64,000 nt of DNA, from positions 1,426,001 to 1,490,000 of the forward strand of contig NC_012785.1 in NCBI RefSeq assembly GCF_000023325.1. Reading direction: 5' to 3'. Every line of letters starts with the position of its first letter. The first letter of the stretch is position 1. The translations under genes and the position numbers were made by a program. Positions 50,923-60,964 of this stretch are shown piece after piece. The stretch is from Kosmotoga olearia TBF 19.5.1 (GTDB lineage: Bacteria > Thermotogota > Thermotogae > Petrotogales > Kosmotogaceae). The notes beneath the pieces are model-generated. The model did no database searches. It saw nothing but the letters and a program-made list of their open reading frames with translations, and was not told the DNA's origin.

Positions 50923-52265
50923 ATGGGATTTCCCTCAAGACCCTCCGCTGCATCACGAATAATTTCTGACAGGGTTGGATGGGGGTGAATGGATTTCAGT
51001 AATTCTTCTACCGTGAGCTGTTCGTTTATTACCACAACACCTTCCATAAGAAGTTCAACGGCATTAGGACCGACAATAGTTATTCCGACGATTTTGTGAT
51101 CACTCTTGTTTGCTATCAATTTTACGAAACCGTCGCGTTCTGCCAGTATGTTAGCTCTGGGGTTGGCGCTCATGGGAAAGAGGAATTTGTCGTAGTCATC
51201 ACTCAAACCATCTTCTGTTTCTTTGATACCAGTGGAACCAATTTCCGGTTCACAGAATATTACTGCAGGAACAGTTTCACTATAATAGTCGTAGTCTTTT
51301 CCTGAAAGTTTTTCTGCGAGAGCGATGCCTTCAGCACTGGCAACGTGGGCGAGCATGATGGCCCCTCTTACGTCTCCTATCGCGTAAACGTTTGGCCATT
51401 TTGTTTCAAAATCTTTATTTGTAGTGATTTTGCCGTTTTCCACCAGTTCAGTGTCTTCCAATCCCTCCGGATAGACTGGTGCCCTGCCTATGGCAACGAG
51501 AACCTTTTCGGTTTCGAGCTGTTCGCCGTCAGAAAGGGCTGTCAGGAATCCATTATCGAGCTTTTCTATTTTTTCTACCGCTACACCCGTTTTTACTTTC
51601 ACACCGCGTTTTTTAAGGGATTTTTCAAGTACTATGGAAGCGTCAATGTCTTCGAAAGGGATTATGCGTGGCTGCAGTTCAACAAGAATGACCTTTGTTC
51701 CAAAAGCATTGAATATAGTGGCCATTTCTACTCCGATGTAACCAGCTCCTATTATGAGAATACTTTCCGGAAATTCGGACATGGAAAAGACCTCATTGGA
51801 GGTCCAGATGCCTTCAACGGCAAGGGTTTTGGGGATTTTTGGCTTCGATCCTGTTGCGAGGACGATCTTTTCTGTATCGAGTATTTCATTTGCGTTTTCA
51901 AGGTAAAAGCTGCCGTTTTTGTAGACCACGTTGTCTTTTATTATTTCCACGCCGTATTTTTTCAGGAGGGTTTCTGTTCCCTTCCTTGACATGAGGATAG
52001 AACGGTTCATATGTTTCATAACGGTCTTTAAGTCTATGTCAACCTGTGCTAACACACCGAGTCTTTTTCCTTTTTCCTTGATATCTGAATAGAGCTTTGC
52101 GACAGTAAGAAGGGCTTTCGTTGGAATGCAGCCAACATTCGTACACGTACCTCCGAATTCTTTTCTTTCAACTATCGCAACTTTCTTTCCTCTCTGTGAC
52201 AGCCTTATCGCACAGTCACTGCCGCCAGGGCCTCCACCAACAACAATAACATCATACTTTGGCAA
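50913..52265 (-). CDS. lpdA: Dihydrolipoyl dehydrogenase
   Basis: 450 residues. FAD loop VIVVGGGPGGSDCAIRLSQRG, redox-active disulfide GGTCTNVGCIPTKALL, NAD loop LIIGAGYIGVEMATIF, and the C-terminal HPHPTLSEIIRDA with the active-site His. It reoxidises dihydrolipoyl groups using NAD+. It starts at a TTG (52,265) with GGAGGGAT upstream. No 2-oxoacid dehydrogenase or glycine-cleavage genes are adjacent, so its partner complex is unknown. Confidence 0.92.
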   Translation of the reverse strand: MPKYDVIVVGGGPGGSDCAIRLSQRGKKVAIVERKEFGGTCTNVGCIPTKALLTVAKLYSDIKEKGKRLGVLAQVDIDLKTVMKHMNRSILMSRKGTETLLKKYGVEIIKDNVVYKNGSFYLENANEILDTEKIVLATGSKPKIPKTLAVEGIWTSNEVFSMSEFPESILIIGAGYIGVEMATIFNAFGTKVILVELQPRIIPFEDIDASIVLEKSLKKRGVKVKTGVAVEKIEKLDNGFLTALSDGEQLETEKVLVAIGRAPVYPEGLEDTELVENGKITTNKDFETKWPNVYAIGDVRGAIMLAHVASAEGIALAEKLSGKDYDYYSETVPAVIFCEPEIGSTGIKETEDGLSDDYDKFLFPMSANPRANILAERDGFVKLIANKSDHKIVGITIVGPNAVELLMEGVVVINEQLTVEELLKSIHPHPTLSEIIRDAAEGLEGNPIHI

Positions 52266-52284
52266 CGTTTATCCCTCCCATCAA

Positions 52285-53478
52285 TCACTTTCGCAAAAAA
52301 ATCAAAGGAACGAACATCTCGTCATCCGTTAATCCACCATGTCTGCCCTTCATGGAATGTTCCTGACCGGTGTATTTAAAACAAAAGGCATAATCATCAC
52401 GAGGAATTACGATAAGTTCCCCTACTCTTGATTTTAGGTCTTTTTTAAGATGGCCGCCGAATAGATTCAGTTCTTCGGCATCTTCGAGGTTCAACACCAT
52501 GAGTTGTTCGTTCCAATTATTGAGTATAACCGATTTCAGCTCTTCAGGGTAGTGGGTGTATAGGTACATGGCTCTGTGTTCACCCCCTGGAAGGGCGTAA
52601 AGGTAGTCGTAGATCTTTTCTCTTTTCGTCCACCATATCTCTTTTTCCCATGGTGTTTCTATCTGTCCGTGATCTGCAACAATGAAAAAAGCGGTTTTTT
52701 TGCTGCGTAGTTTTCCGAAAAAATCATCCAGTGCACGTAAGAGCCAATAGGATTCTTCCATATAAGCTTCAGACTTTGGACCATAACGGTGTCCGTAGGA
52801 ATCTATCAGTCCCCAATAAACGTATGTGAGGCTTTTCTTTGGCCCTGAGGAGATGATGTGATGTACTTCCTCGATCATATCCCCAAGACCGTAGACACCT
52901 TTTATGTGGGCATCAATGCTGTGCATTCTCGATAGTCCCGTGTTTACAAAGCTTTTGGATGTTATATGGTAACCGGTTATGCCTGCTTCATGGAGTTGTT
53001 GGAAAATTGTTGGCAACGGCAGGAATTTCATGGGGTCAAACCCCACCTTTGTCAGTCCATCGCGTTCCTGGGCCATTGGTGTGAGTTCTATCATGTTAGA
53101 AAGCCCACCGAATTCTTTGAGATATAGAGTGTATCCAAGCATTCCGTGCTGTGCAGGGGGAACGCCTGTGAAAAAGCTTGTGAGTGCCGCTGTTGTAGTG
53201 GAAGGGAAAACCGATGTCATTTTCTTCAAGGTATCCGGCTTTATATGTTCAAAGCCGCCTTTTCCAAGCAGTTTTAGGACAGCATTATAGCTGAGAGCGT
53301 CGATGATGAAGATGATGATTTTGTCTATGCCCTTGAGATTAATATCTTCAAGTGCGAGTGGAAAAGGCTCAAAAGGAGGTTCGACGCCGAAATGCTGCAG
53401 TATGGCTGAAGAAAAGTTTGGAATGGTTTTTTTGTTGCTGTAATCTGGCAGTACCAGTTTTTTCTCTAACAAGCTCAT
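52285..53478 (-). CDS. Type I phosphodiesterase/nucleotide pyrophosphatase family protein
   Basis: About 397 residues of the alkaline-phosphatase superfamily. Metal Asp in IIIFIIDALSYN, nucleophile Thr in VFPSTTTAALTSFFTG, YVYWGLIDSYGHRYGP (Asp and His ligands), FIVADHGQI (Asp-His) and GRHGGLTDDEMFVPL (last His). No signal peptide, so it is probably cytoplasmic. The substrate is unknown (phosphodiester or nucleotide). I start it at the ATG at 53,478; a TTG two codons later has better spacing from GAGGTGATG. The longer frame upstream runs through the malG terminator and is rejected. Confidence 0.85.
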   Translation of the reverse strand: MSLLEKKLVLPDYSNKKTIPNFSSAILQHFGVEPPFEPFPLALEDINLKGIDKIIIFIIDALSYNAVLKLLGKGGFEHIKPDTLKKMTSVFPSTTTAALTSFFTGVPPAQHGMLGYTLYLKEFGGLSNMIELTPMAQERDGLTKVGFDPMKFLPLPTIFQQLHEAGITGYHITSKSFVNTGLSRMHSIDAHIKGVYGLGDMIEEVHHIISSGPKKSLTYVYWGLIDSYGHRYGPKSEAYMEESYWLLRALDDFFGKLRSKKTAFFIVADHGQIETPWEKEIWWTKREKIYDYLYALPGGEHRAMYLYTHYPEELKSVILNNWNEQLMVLNLEDAEELNLFGGHLKKDLKSRVGELIVIPRDDYAFCFKYTGQEHSMKGRHGGLTDDEMFVPLIFLRK

Positions 53479-53485
53479 CACCTCA

Positions 53486-53515
53486 AGAAAAAGGAGCATG
53501 GATTTCCCATGCTCC
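53486..53515 (-). terminator. Terminator of the malEFG operon
   Basis: Minus strand: GGAGCATGG (53,515-53,507) pairs with CCATGCTCC (53,501-53,493) around GAAAT and is followed by TTTTTCTT. It lies 12 bases after the malG stop. Confidence 0.9.
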
Positions 53516-53526
53516 ATATTGCTTGC

Positions 53527-56298
53527 TTAACCTTTCACGGCACCTTTTGTTAGGCCACCAACGATGTAGTCCTGAAGGATAAGGAAAAAGGTTACCATCG
53601 GAATTGCACCTATGAGAGCAGCGGCAGTGAATGGACCCCAGCTTGTTTCAAAACGTCCAGAGAATTGTTGCAATCCGACAGCGTACGTCCATTTGTTTAT
53701 ATCCTGCAGGAGAATTCTGGCCATTATGAACTCGTTGAATATTCCCATGAACGTCAATATGGCTATAACAGCGAGTATGGGTCGTGCCAAAGGAATTACT
53801 ATCTTCCAGAAGGTCTGGAGTCTTGTTGCGCCATCAATCATAGCTGACTCCTCAAGAGAGTCTGGAATGGTATCGAAGTAACCTTTGATCAACCACGTGT
53901 TGAAAGCGATCCCTCCAGAATATACGAATATCAAACCACCAAGGCTATCCAGGCCAAGCCATGATACATAATTGCCCATGAATTGCAACAGGGCATAGAC
54001 GGCGACCATGAACATTATTGATGGGAACATCTGTATCAAGAGCAAAAACAGAAGCCCCTGGGATCTACCCGGGAACCGCATCCTGCTGAAAGGATAGGCG
54101 GCGAGGGCCGCAACCGTGACACTTATCAAGGATACCATGAGTGCTACAAGAACAGAATTCCCTATCCAGCGAACGAAATAGAAGTAGGTAGTCTCTTTTT
54201 GCGCCCATATCTGATTGACCCTGAAGAGAGCTTTGTCAAGAGCTTTCAGCTTGTGGCTGTACTGTGCTGCATAGTTTGCCGGATAATCCAGAAGATCCGA
54301 AACAAGGCGAGAAGCCCTCTGGTATCTGGCGTTGAATATCTGGAAGCTTTTATTGTAGGAATCGACCATGTTTGTGAAGGTTTCCAGGGTTATCTGGGTA
54401 CCAAGGAAGCGTAGGTGGATATAATCGTAAATCTTGCTTTCAAGATTTTCTTTCATCTTCGAAAGTGTTGTTATGGCGGAAGATAGTACCCTGGACCCTT
54501 CAAGAGCTTCCTGATAAGCCCGCTGGAAATCTTCATACCAGGTATAAGCACGGTATCTCAGGTTCTTTTTCTTGTCAAAATAGGTTTCGATGATATCGGC
54601 AGCATTCTCAAAGTATGTGGCTGCGTCATCTATGCTGTTTATAGGTTTGTTTGCTAGTTTTTTGACAAAACCAAGCTCTATTCCTTGTTTGCAGTTTTCA
54701 AGTTTTTGAAGTGCAGTCAAGTAGCCTTCCTGAAGTTCTGAGATCTTCTGCTGCAATACGCCGCTTTCTTTGGAGAGAGTTATCAAATTATTCTTCATTG
54801 CCATTACTTTTTCGTTTATTTCTTTGGCTTCATTCAGTGTAAATATGAGATCTGGAAGAGCACGCTCAATATTTGCTCTGCTCACTTCGAATATATCGAT
54901 AGCTCTCTTGACATCCGGATCGTCCGAAAATGCGGAGATTTTGGTTTCGTTGCTTAAGAACCAGTTCAATTCTGTGTACAGGTCAGCTACACCAGCGTAA
55001 AGAGTAGAATCTTTAAGGTTTAATTTTTCTATACTATCTTTCACTGTTTCGACCCGGGAGTAAAGCTCCCGGAGTTTCTCGAAAAAGTCGGAGAGAGTTG
55101 AACTGGGGGATTCCGGTGCGGTTTCTTTAAGTGACTTTTCAATGGTGGTTCTGAGTATTTTTAATCTTTCCGCTTCAGGGACGATTATGGGTGTAACGGT
55201 TTCTAATGCATCTTCGATTTCTTTTATTGCCAATTCGTCTTTTTCCAGTGTTTTTTCTATTGCACTTTTTTTTGCAGCAATTTCATCGAGTCTTTGAGTG
55301 GTTTCTTCATACTCGACAAATCTTGGCCCGAGTGCCTTTTCTTTTAAGTCAAGGAGTCCATTTACCAGAGCATTGTGGGCTTCAGCAAAGTCATCCCACA
55401 GAGAATTCGCAGCTTTGAAGCTGTTGTACATGGCTTTTCTTGTTGCGTTTATTATGTTTGCTCTTTCTTCAGGTATTTCTTTTTCCAGGGTTCGCAGATA
55501 TTTGTTGATAACCTTGAACCATTCTGTTTTTCTCCAGCTCGAATATTCAACACCCTTTTCACTCAGATATTTTTCTGTTCTTTTCAAACTTTCGATGACA
55601 AGAGGCTTTTCATCAAAGTTTTCTGTCTCGAGAAGGGTTAAAAGTTCGTCTCTTTTGTTGAGAATTTCGCCGTAGGTTTTCTTTAGTTCTTCAGCGAGTG
55701 TTAGAACTTCCTTACCGTATTCGCCGGAATTGCTCACATAGAACAGGTATTTGTCTTTGATCGATGGTTTCGTTTTGTTTAGGATGTTTCCCAGGGCGTA
55801 GAGATAAAGTTCGGAATTCTTGTCGAGCTTCAACTCGAGTAATCTTTGCTCTACCAATTCGAGATCATCTTTTCTTATTGCGTTTATTGTGGAAATAGCT
55901 TCTGACAGGCCGGAGTTATTGAGTTCTTCGCTCAGAGAGGAGAAGCTATCATCTATTGTGGAGACCAATCCTTCTGATTCAGCCATCAATTTATCGAATT
56001 TGTTCATATATCTTTCGACGGTACTTATAATTTTTTCCTCGGATTTATCACGAAATCTTCCAAGGAGATATGTTGCTTCCTGGACATCCAGGATGAGTCT
56101 GGGAATGCTTCTTTCAGGAAAGAGCAGGTTTCTGTAATGTTGCAAAGTGATACGGGATGAAAATAGTTTTGGAGAAAACGCGGCCTGGTCTCTTCGAATG
56201 GAGGTGCTTATCAGCCATACCATGGGGAACAGCACGATTGCAACAATAATCACCAGAATTATATGTCTCAACCAGTAATTTTTCTTTTCTACGGCCAT
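53527..56298 (-). CDS. malG: Maltose-type ABC permease MalG with giant periplasmic insertion
   Basis: 923 residues, about three times the usual MalG. The first helix (IILVIIVAIVLFPMVWLIS) and SSRITLQHYRNLL are normal. Then comes an insertion of about 640 residues (roughly 60-705), helical and rich in Glu/Lys/Leu heptads, predicted to form long coiled coils outside the membrane. The permease core resumes at VRWIGNSVLVALMVSL and includes the EAA loop EESAMIDGATRLQTFWKIVIP. It moves maltose or maltodextrins with MalF and an ATPase. Large MalG insertions are known in Thermotoga. It overlaps malF by one base (TAATG). Confidence 0.9.
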   Translation of the reverse strand: MAVEKKNYWLRHIILVIIVAIVLFPMVWLISTSIRRDQAAFSPKLFSSRITLQHYRNLLFPERSIPRLILDVQEATYLLGRFRDKSEEKIISTVERYMNKFDKLMAESEGLVSTIDDSFSSLSEELNNSGLSEAISTINAIRKDDLELVEQRLLELKLDKNSELYLYALGNILNKTKPSIKDKYLFYVSNSGEYGKEVLTLAEELKKTYGEILNKRDELLTLLETENFDEKPLVIESLKRTEKYLSEKGVEYSSWRKTEWFKVINKYLRTLEKEIPEERANIINATRKAMYNSFKAANSLWDDFAEAHNALVNGLLDLKEKALGPRFVEYEETTQRLDEIAAKKSAIEKTLEKDELAIKEIEDALETVTPIIVPEAERLKILRTTIEKSLKETAPESPSSTLSDFFEKLRELYSRVETVKDSIEKLNLKDSTLYAGVADLYTELNWFLSNETKISAFSDDPDVKRAIDIFEVSRANIERALPDLIFTLNEAKEINEKVMAMKNNLITLSKESGVLQQKISELQEGYLTALQKLENCKQGIELGFVKKLANKPINSIDDAATYFENAADIIETYFDKKKNLRYRAYTWYEDFQRAYQEALEGSRVLSSAITTLSKMKENLESKIYDYIHLRFLGTQITLETFTNMVDSYNKSFQIFNARYQRASRLVSDLLDYPANYAAQYSHKLKALDKALFRVNQIWAQKETTYFYFVRWIGNSVLVALMVSLISVTVAALAAYPFSRMRFPGRSQGLLFLLLIQMFPSIMFMVAVYALLQFMGNYVSWLGLDSLGGLIFVYSGGIAFNTWLIKGYFDTIPDSLEESAMIDGATRLQTFWKIVIPLARPILAVIAILTFMGIFNEFIMARILLQDINKWTYAVGLQQFSGRFETSWGPFTAAALIGAIPMVTFFLILQDYIVGGLTKGAVKG

Positions 56299-58043
56299 TA
56301 TCTGCTCACCTCTTCGAATGCGCCTGAAAGTTTGAAATTCAACCAGCTGAAACTACCTACTATGATGAATATCAGGATAGAGATAGCGCTGGCGAAACCA
56401 AAGTCCTGGCCCCTACCTTCGAAAGCGAGTTTGTAGGTATAGGATATCAGGATGTCGGTAGCACCGGCTGGGGTAGAGCTTCCTGGAATCGCGGGACCGC
56501 CACCGGTCAATAGGTATATACCAACGAAGTTATTGAAGTTAAAGGAAAAACTTCCAACGAGCAAGGGGGCAACAGATACCATCAACAATGGAAAGGTTAT
56601 TTTCCAGAAGCGTTGTCTTCCATTTGCTCCGTCGATAGCGGCAGCTTCGTAAAGCTCGCCGGGAATGCTCTGTAAGGCGCCGAGAGATACGGTCATCATG
56701 TAAGGGAATCCAAGCCATGTGTTGACGATTAGAACGGCGGCCTTCGCCCAGAGAGGATCACTAAGCCATTTGATAGGTTTTTCAGCGCCAAACAATCCCT
56801 GAACTATGAAACGGTTTATTATTCCGTAGGTTTCGTTAAACATGCCGTTTTTCCACACAAGAACGGATATAAAAGCTGGAATCGCCCACGGAATTATGAG
56901 AAGTGTTCTGTATATCTTTTTCCCTTTCATGCCTGGATCGTTCAGTACCAAAGCAAGTGCCAATCCTATTGTAAATGTGAACAGAACGCTCAAAGCAGCC
57001 CATGTGAATGTCCAGGTGAATACTTGAAGGAAGGGTTTGTTTATCCTTGGATCCTTTATCATCTTTATAAAGTTGGAGAACCCAACATTAGATACGTATC
57101 CATCGACGATGTATTGTTGCCCGTTTTCATCTATATCGTAAAAATAACCGTCCTTTTCTACGAGTGTCTTCCCTGTTTGTTTGTTGTAAACGACATCTTT
57201 CTGCACAGCTCTTCCATTCTCAAGGATGGTGATGGTTTTCAGCCCGTATTTTCTTTCAGTTGTTGCGAAGTTCCTGTAGAGCGTCATTGGATTTAGCCTG
57301 ACCTGTAAACCTTCAGGGTTGGAAAACTCTGCGCCCTTCAGCCAGACACCACGGATATCCCTTAGATAGAAGGGGGCGTTTGGTTTGGTCGTTTCATCTT
57401 TAGGAGAGTAGAAATACAGATATTTCTTTCCGGAATCAGTTGTTATCGAAATGATCTGGTCTGTGGCAGAGCGTACAAGCCTATATAAAGTACCGTCAAT
57501 GGAGGCCAGATTCCTTTCGACAATAAACATTTTCCCTCTTGCTTGAAGAATATTTCCTTCGCTGTCTTTCTGGATTGAAACGGGTCGAGGGGCAATGTAT
57601 TGTTTACCGGTTTCGGTATCGGTAAAAAGAATCACAAAGTCGTCTGTAGGGCGGTAGTCTTTTAGGTTCACGAAGATGGAAAAATCATATTCTTTTGGAT
57701 TTTCAGGAGTATAAAAATACTCGGTTAGAAGCTTTTGTACCACCTGTTGACGGGTAAACAAATGACCTGTTCCGAAATTTGTGAAGGCCGTTCTCAGCGT
57801 GTAGTACATTGGATAGATGGTTAGAATGAATAACAGTATCATCGCAGGGATCATGTATCGATAGGGATAAGCTTTGGGATTTAAGACAACAAAATCAATT
57901 GCCACCGTTAAAATGGCCATTATGATACCAAGACCGTAATTTCCACTCGATAGGAGAACCATTATGCTCCAGACCGCGAAAGAATTAAAAACAGCTAAGA
58001 TCAACAGGATAAGAACAAACCCAACGAGTTTTTTTCCGCTCAC
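56298..58043 (-). CDS. malF: Maltose-type ABC permease MalF
   Basis: 581 residues. The N-terminal helices are followed by a periplasmic P2-like domain (about residues 100-335) and then the permease core FLQVFTWTFTWAALSVLFTF ... LIIPWAIPAFISVLVWK ... EAA loop ELYEAAAIDGANGRQRFWKITFP. It pairs with MalG. It starts at a GTG (58,043) with GGAGGTAAT. A stem-loop separates it from malE. Confidence 0.93.
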   Translation of the reverse strand: MSGKKLVGFVLILLILAVFNSFAVWSIMVLLSSGNYGLGIIMAILTVAIDFVVLNPKAYPYRYMIPAMILLFILTIYPMYYTLRTAFTNFGTGHLFTRQQVVQKLLTEYFYTPENPKEYDFSIFVNLKDYRPTDDFVILFTDTETGKQYIAPRPVSIQKDSEGNILQARGKMFIVERNLASIDGTLYRLVRSATDQIISITTDSGKKYLYFYSPKDETTKPNAPFYLRDIRGVWLKGAEFSNPEGLQVRLNPMTLYRNFATTERKYGLKTITILENGRAVQKDVVYNKQTGKTLVEKDGYFYDIDENGQQYIVDGYVSNVGFSNFIKMIKDPRINKPFLQVFTWTFTWAALSVLFTFTIGLALALVLNDPGMKGKKIYRTLLIIPWAIPAFISVLVWKNGMFNETYGIINRFIVQGLFGAEKPIKWLSDPLWAKAAVLIVNTWLGFPYMMTVSLGALQSIPGELYEAAAIDGANGRQRFWKITFPLLMVSVAPLLVGSFSFNFNNFVGIYLLTGGGPAIPGSSTPAGATDILISYTYKLAFEGRGQDFGFASAISILIFIIVGSFSWLNFKLSGAFEEVSR

Positions 58044-58083
58044 CGCGATTACCTCCAGAGTTAAGTCAACTTTTTAGACAAAC

Positions 58084-58106
58084 GCGGGGTGTATAGAACA
58101 CCCCGC
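58084..58106 (-). promoter_or_regulatory. Stem-loop between malE and malF
   Basis: GCGGGGTGT (58,084-58,092) pairs perfectly with ACACCCCGC (58,098-58,106) around a 5-base loop. On the minus strand only GTTTGTC follows, so it is a weak terminator or an mRNA-stabilising 3' structure. Such elements raise MalE over MalF/MalG levels in other bacteria. Confidence 0.75.
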
Positions 58107-58133
58107 TAGTCAATAAGCAAATACAGAAGATAA

Positions 58134-59324
58134 TTATTCCTCAATGGCAGTTTTTATCTTTTCAACCGCTGAATTAAGAGCGTTTTCTATGGTATACTGA
58201 CCGTTGATGATTATGCTGAGGGCATCTCCCATGGCTCCCCAGACGGATGCCATCTCAGGAACGTTGGGCATCGGTGTTCCAACAGAAGCGCTCTTGGAGA
58301 ACTGAAGAACGTCGTAGAGTTCAGGGCCAGCGTCTTTGGCTACATAGTCAAAAACATCGGATCTTGCCGTTCCTCTTCTTTCGCCGAGGAACATGCCAAG
58401 CTGTCCCTGGAAGCTGCCGATGTAGTTAACGGCAAATTCAATAGCCTCAAGTTTATTCCTGGACTTGGCGTTGATCATGAAACCCTGAACACCGACGAAT
58501 GGTTTCGGAGTAACACCGGGTTCGAGTTCGATATCGCTGAACGGAATGATGCCATAATCGATACCGGCATCTCTGTACCACGGAGTTGCCCATGGACCAT
58601 TGATAATGAAAGCGGCAAGGCCATCTTTAAAGAGGGAATCCATAAGGTTGTAGTTAGCACCCTGTGGAATGAGCCCTTCATCGAACCATTTCTTGATAAG
58701 AGATGCACCCTTTATGGCGCCTTCATTGTTGAGTCCGATGTCGTTAACATCGAGACCATTTTCTGTTTCCTTGAAGATGTACCCACCGTAACCAGCGATG
58801 AATGGGAAGGAGAAGTAGAAGTTTCCGGCGTCGTAAACAAAGCCAACGATTTCGTCGTCGGAAATTTCCTTGGCCATTTCTTCGAGTTCAGCGATGGTTG
58901 TTGGTACTTCTTCAACAAGGTCCTTGTTGTAAATTATACCGATGGATTCGATTGTGTAAGGAACGCCGTAGAGTTTTCCGCCGTAGCTGAAAGCGCTGAG
59001 AGCAACGGGATAGTATTTATCGGCATCTGGTAAATATGGAATGGGTTCGAGAAGCCCATTCTTTGCGAGTTCCCCTACCCAGTCATGAGCACCAACGATA
59101 ATATCTGGACCTTCACCAGCAGGAGCAGCTGTGAGGAATTTGGATTTGATGTCACCAAAGTTAACCTGCTGGATCTCAACTTTAATACCATAGTCTTTTT
59201 CGAAATCTGCAGCTAATTTCTGAAGTGCAGGGATCTGATTTTCGGAGGACCAAATCACGATCTTAGCACTGAGCACTGTAACCAGAACAAGTACAATAAA
59301 AAGAACAAGAGAGAGCTTTCTCAT
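58134..59324 (-). CDS. malE: Maltose/maltodextrin-binding protein
   Basis: 396 residues with a signal peptide (RKLSLVLFIVLVLVTVLSA) and a type I solute-binding fold: KIVIWSSENQIPALQKLAADFEKDYGIKVEI, GPDIIVGAHDWVGELAKNGLLEPI, YGVPYTIESIGIIYNKDLV, INGPWATPWYRDAGIDYGIIPF, all close to MalE. The ATG follows GGGGG. First gene of malE-malF-malG. No malK ATPase gene is in the window. The 190 bases upstream are AT-rich with no promoter I can assign firmly. Confidence 0.93.
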   Translation of the reverse strand: MRKLSLVLFIVLVLVTVLSAKIVIWSSENQIPALQKLAADFEKDYGIKVEIQQVNFGDIKSKFLTAAPAGEGPDIIVGAHDWVGELAKNGLLEPIPYLPDADKYYPVALSAFSYGGKLYGVPYTIESIGIIYNKDLVEEVPTTIAELEEMAKEISDDEIVGFVYDAGNFYFSFPFIAGYGGYIFKETENGLDVNDIGLNNEGAIKGASLIKKWFDEGLIPQGANYNLMDSLFKDGLAAFIINGPWATPWYRDAGIDYGIIPFSDIELEPGVTPKPFVGVQGFMINAKSRNKLEAIEFAVNYIGSFQGQLGMFLGERRGTARSDVFDYVAKDAGPELYDVLQFSKSASVGTPMPNVPEMASVWGAMGDALSIIINGQYTIENALNSAVEKIKTAIEE

Positions 59325-59515
59325 TCTCTTTGACCCCCTTTACTCATAGTTTGGGCATATCGCCACAAACCAATTCTATCAGTTTTACTCAAAACAGATT
59401 AGGTTGAGAGTACATAGCTATTTCCAATTATCTGGCGTTAACGACGTTCAGAATTGATTAACGGTTGTTTTTTGTCATTTCCTATTTATAAGACTCTCTA
59501 ACGTCTTCAGATAAC

Positions 59516-60913
59516 TTAAATTGGGTAAACTGCAGTGGTATCTGAGTACTCATCGGCTGTACTGAAATCCACTGCGAGTTCTTTTTCATATTTTTTCAAT
59601 AGGTATTTCTTTCCTACTTCTCCAAGGAGAATATACGTGAGCAGATCTTCATCAGTTTTAGCGAGAATTCCTATTTTTTCCCGGGCTTTATCCAGCTCTG
59701 GTTCCAGCAGATCAGCAGGACGGCAAGTTATCGCTTTTTCATCCTTTAGAATTCTTTCTTTGAGTTCGGGTGAGATTTCTGCTGGTGGTTTTCCATAATA
59801 TCCTCTGACATACCTTTCCACTTCTTTGGTTATCAGCTTATACCTCTCTCCTGAGAGGACGTTCAGCACCGCCTGAACACCAACAATCTGGGATGTGGGT
59901 GTCACCAGCGGTGGATAACCAAGGTCTTTTCTGACTCTTGGAACTTCTTCGAGAACGTCGTTTAAGAGATGTAGCGCGTTTTGTCCTTTAAGCTGATTGA
60001 TCAGGTTGGAATACATTCCACCCGGGATCTGGTTCACGAGAATCGCTGGTTTTGTTGTGGTGAGTTTCACATCCGTATCCGAATGCCGTTTTCTCACTTC
60101 TTCAAAATAGTTTGCTATTCTTTCAAGAAGCTTTAGATCAGGTTCGTACGCATTTCCCAGGTCGTGCAGAGCAATCCAGAGGCTTTCAACCGCTGGCTGT
60201 GAAGTGCCGTAAGCCAGGGGACTTATGGCTGTATCCAGGATATCCGCCCCGGCTTCGACCGCTTTGATATACGACATATCCGCAACCCCCGTGGTGAAGT
60301 GTGCATGAATTTCCAGTGGAAGGTCGAATCTTTCTTTGATTGCTTTAACAAGTTCATAGGCTTTGCCGGGTGTTAAAAGGCCTGCCATATCTTTTATGCA
60401 AAGGGAATCTGCGTTGAGATTAACAGCTTTTTCGGCTAAAGAAACAAAATATTCCACGTTATGAACGGGACTGATGGTGTAAGCTAACGCCACCTGCAGG
60501 TGCATTCCATTTTTCTTTACTTCTTTACAGGTCTTCTCGATATTTCTAAAGTCGTTTAATGCGTCGAAGATTCTGACTATGTCCATGCCGTGATCTGCCA
60601 TCTTTTTTACGAACAACTCAACGACATCATCTGCATAATGTTTATATCCCAGAAGATTTTGACCTCTAAGAAGCATCTGTATTTTCGTTTTTTTGAAGCG
60701 TTTACGAAGTTCATCAAGTCTTTCCCAGGGATCTTCGAAAAGGTACCTAACGCACGCGTCATAGGTGGCACCGCCCCAGATTTCAACAGCGTGGTAACCT
60801 ACCTCATCAACCAAGGGGGCAATTTCTTTTAGTTCGTTTGTTGAAACTCTTGTAGCAAGCAACGATTGATGGGCATCTCGAAAAGTTGTATCTGTGAAAG
60901 TAACTTTTTCCAC
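59516..60913 (-). CDS. Pyruvate/oxaloacetate carboxyltransferase (OadA/PycB/5S-like)
   Basis: 465 residues. The TIM-barrel domain shows VTFTDTTFRDAHQSLLATRV, RGQNLLGYKHYADD, RIFDALND, LCIKDMAGLLTP (metal-binding and carbamylated-Lys region) and EIHAHFTTGVADMSYIKAVEAG. The conserved C-terminal PYC/OADA region follows, but the biotinyl domain is missing. It therefore needs a separate carrier, such as the one at 26.1 kb. It interconverts pyruvate and oxaloacetate. It starts at a GTG (60,913) with GGGGAGGAG; the 36 codons upstream reach into the divergent promoter region and are rejected. Confidence 0.9.
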   Translation of the reverse strand: MEKVTFTDTTFRDAHQSLLATRVSTNELKEIAPLVDEVGYHAVEIWGGATYDACVRYLFEDPWERLDELRKRFKKTKIQMLLRGQNLLGYKHYADDVVELFVKKMADHGMDIVRIFDALNDFRNIEKTCKEVKKNGMHLQVALAYTISPVHNVEYFVSLAEKAVNLNADSLCIKDMAGLLTPGKAYELVKAIKERFDLPLEIHAHFTTGVADMSYIKAVEAGADILDTAISPLAYGTSQPAVESLWIALHDLGNAYEPDLKLLERIANYFEEVRKRHSDTDVKLTTTKPAILVNQIPGGMYSNLINQLKGQNALHLLNDVLEEVPRVRKDLGYPPLVTPTSQIVGVQAVLNVLSGERYKLITKEVERYVRGYYGKPPAEISPELKERILKDEKAITCRPADLLEPELDKAREKIGILAKTDEDLLTYILLGEVGKKYLLKKYEKELAVDFSTADEYSDTTAVYPI

Positions 60914-60964
60914 GCTAACTCCTCCCCTCTGTTGTACAATTAATAAGAATAAAGGAGGGATGTT

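Noticed and set aside
52285-53517. Longer N-terminus for the phosphodiesterase gene
   Set aside because: The extra codons pass through the malG terminator; a ribosome site lies next to the start at 53,478.
59325-59515. LacI-type operator upstream of malE
   Set aside because: GTTAACG motifs are present near 59,447 and 59,478 but do not form a convincing operator with a promoter at the right distance.
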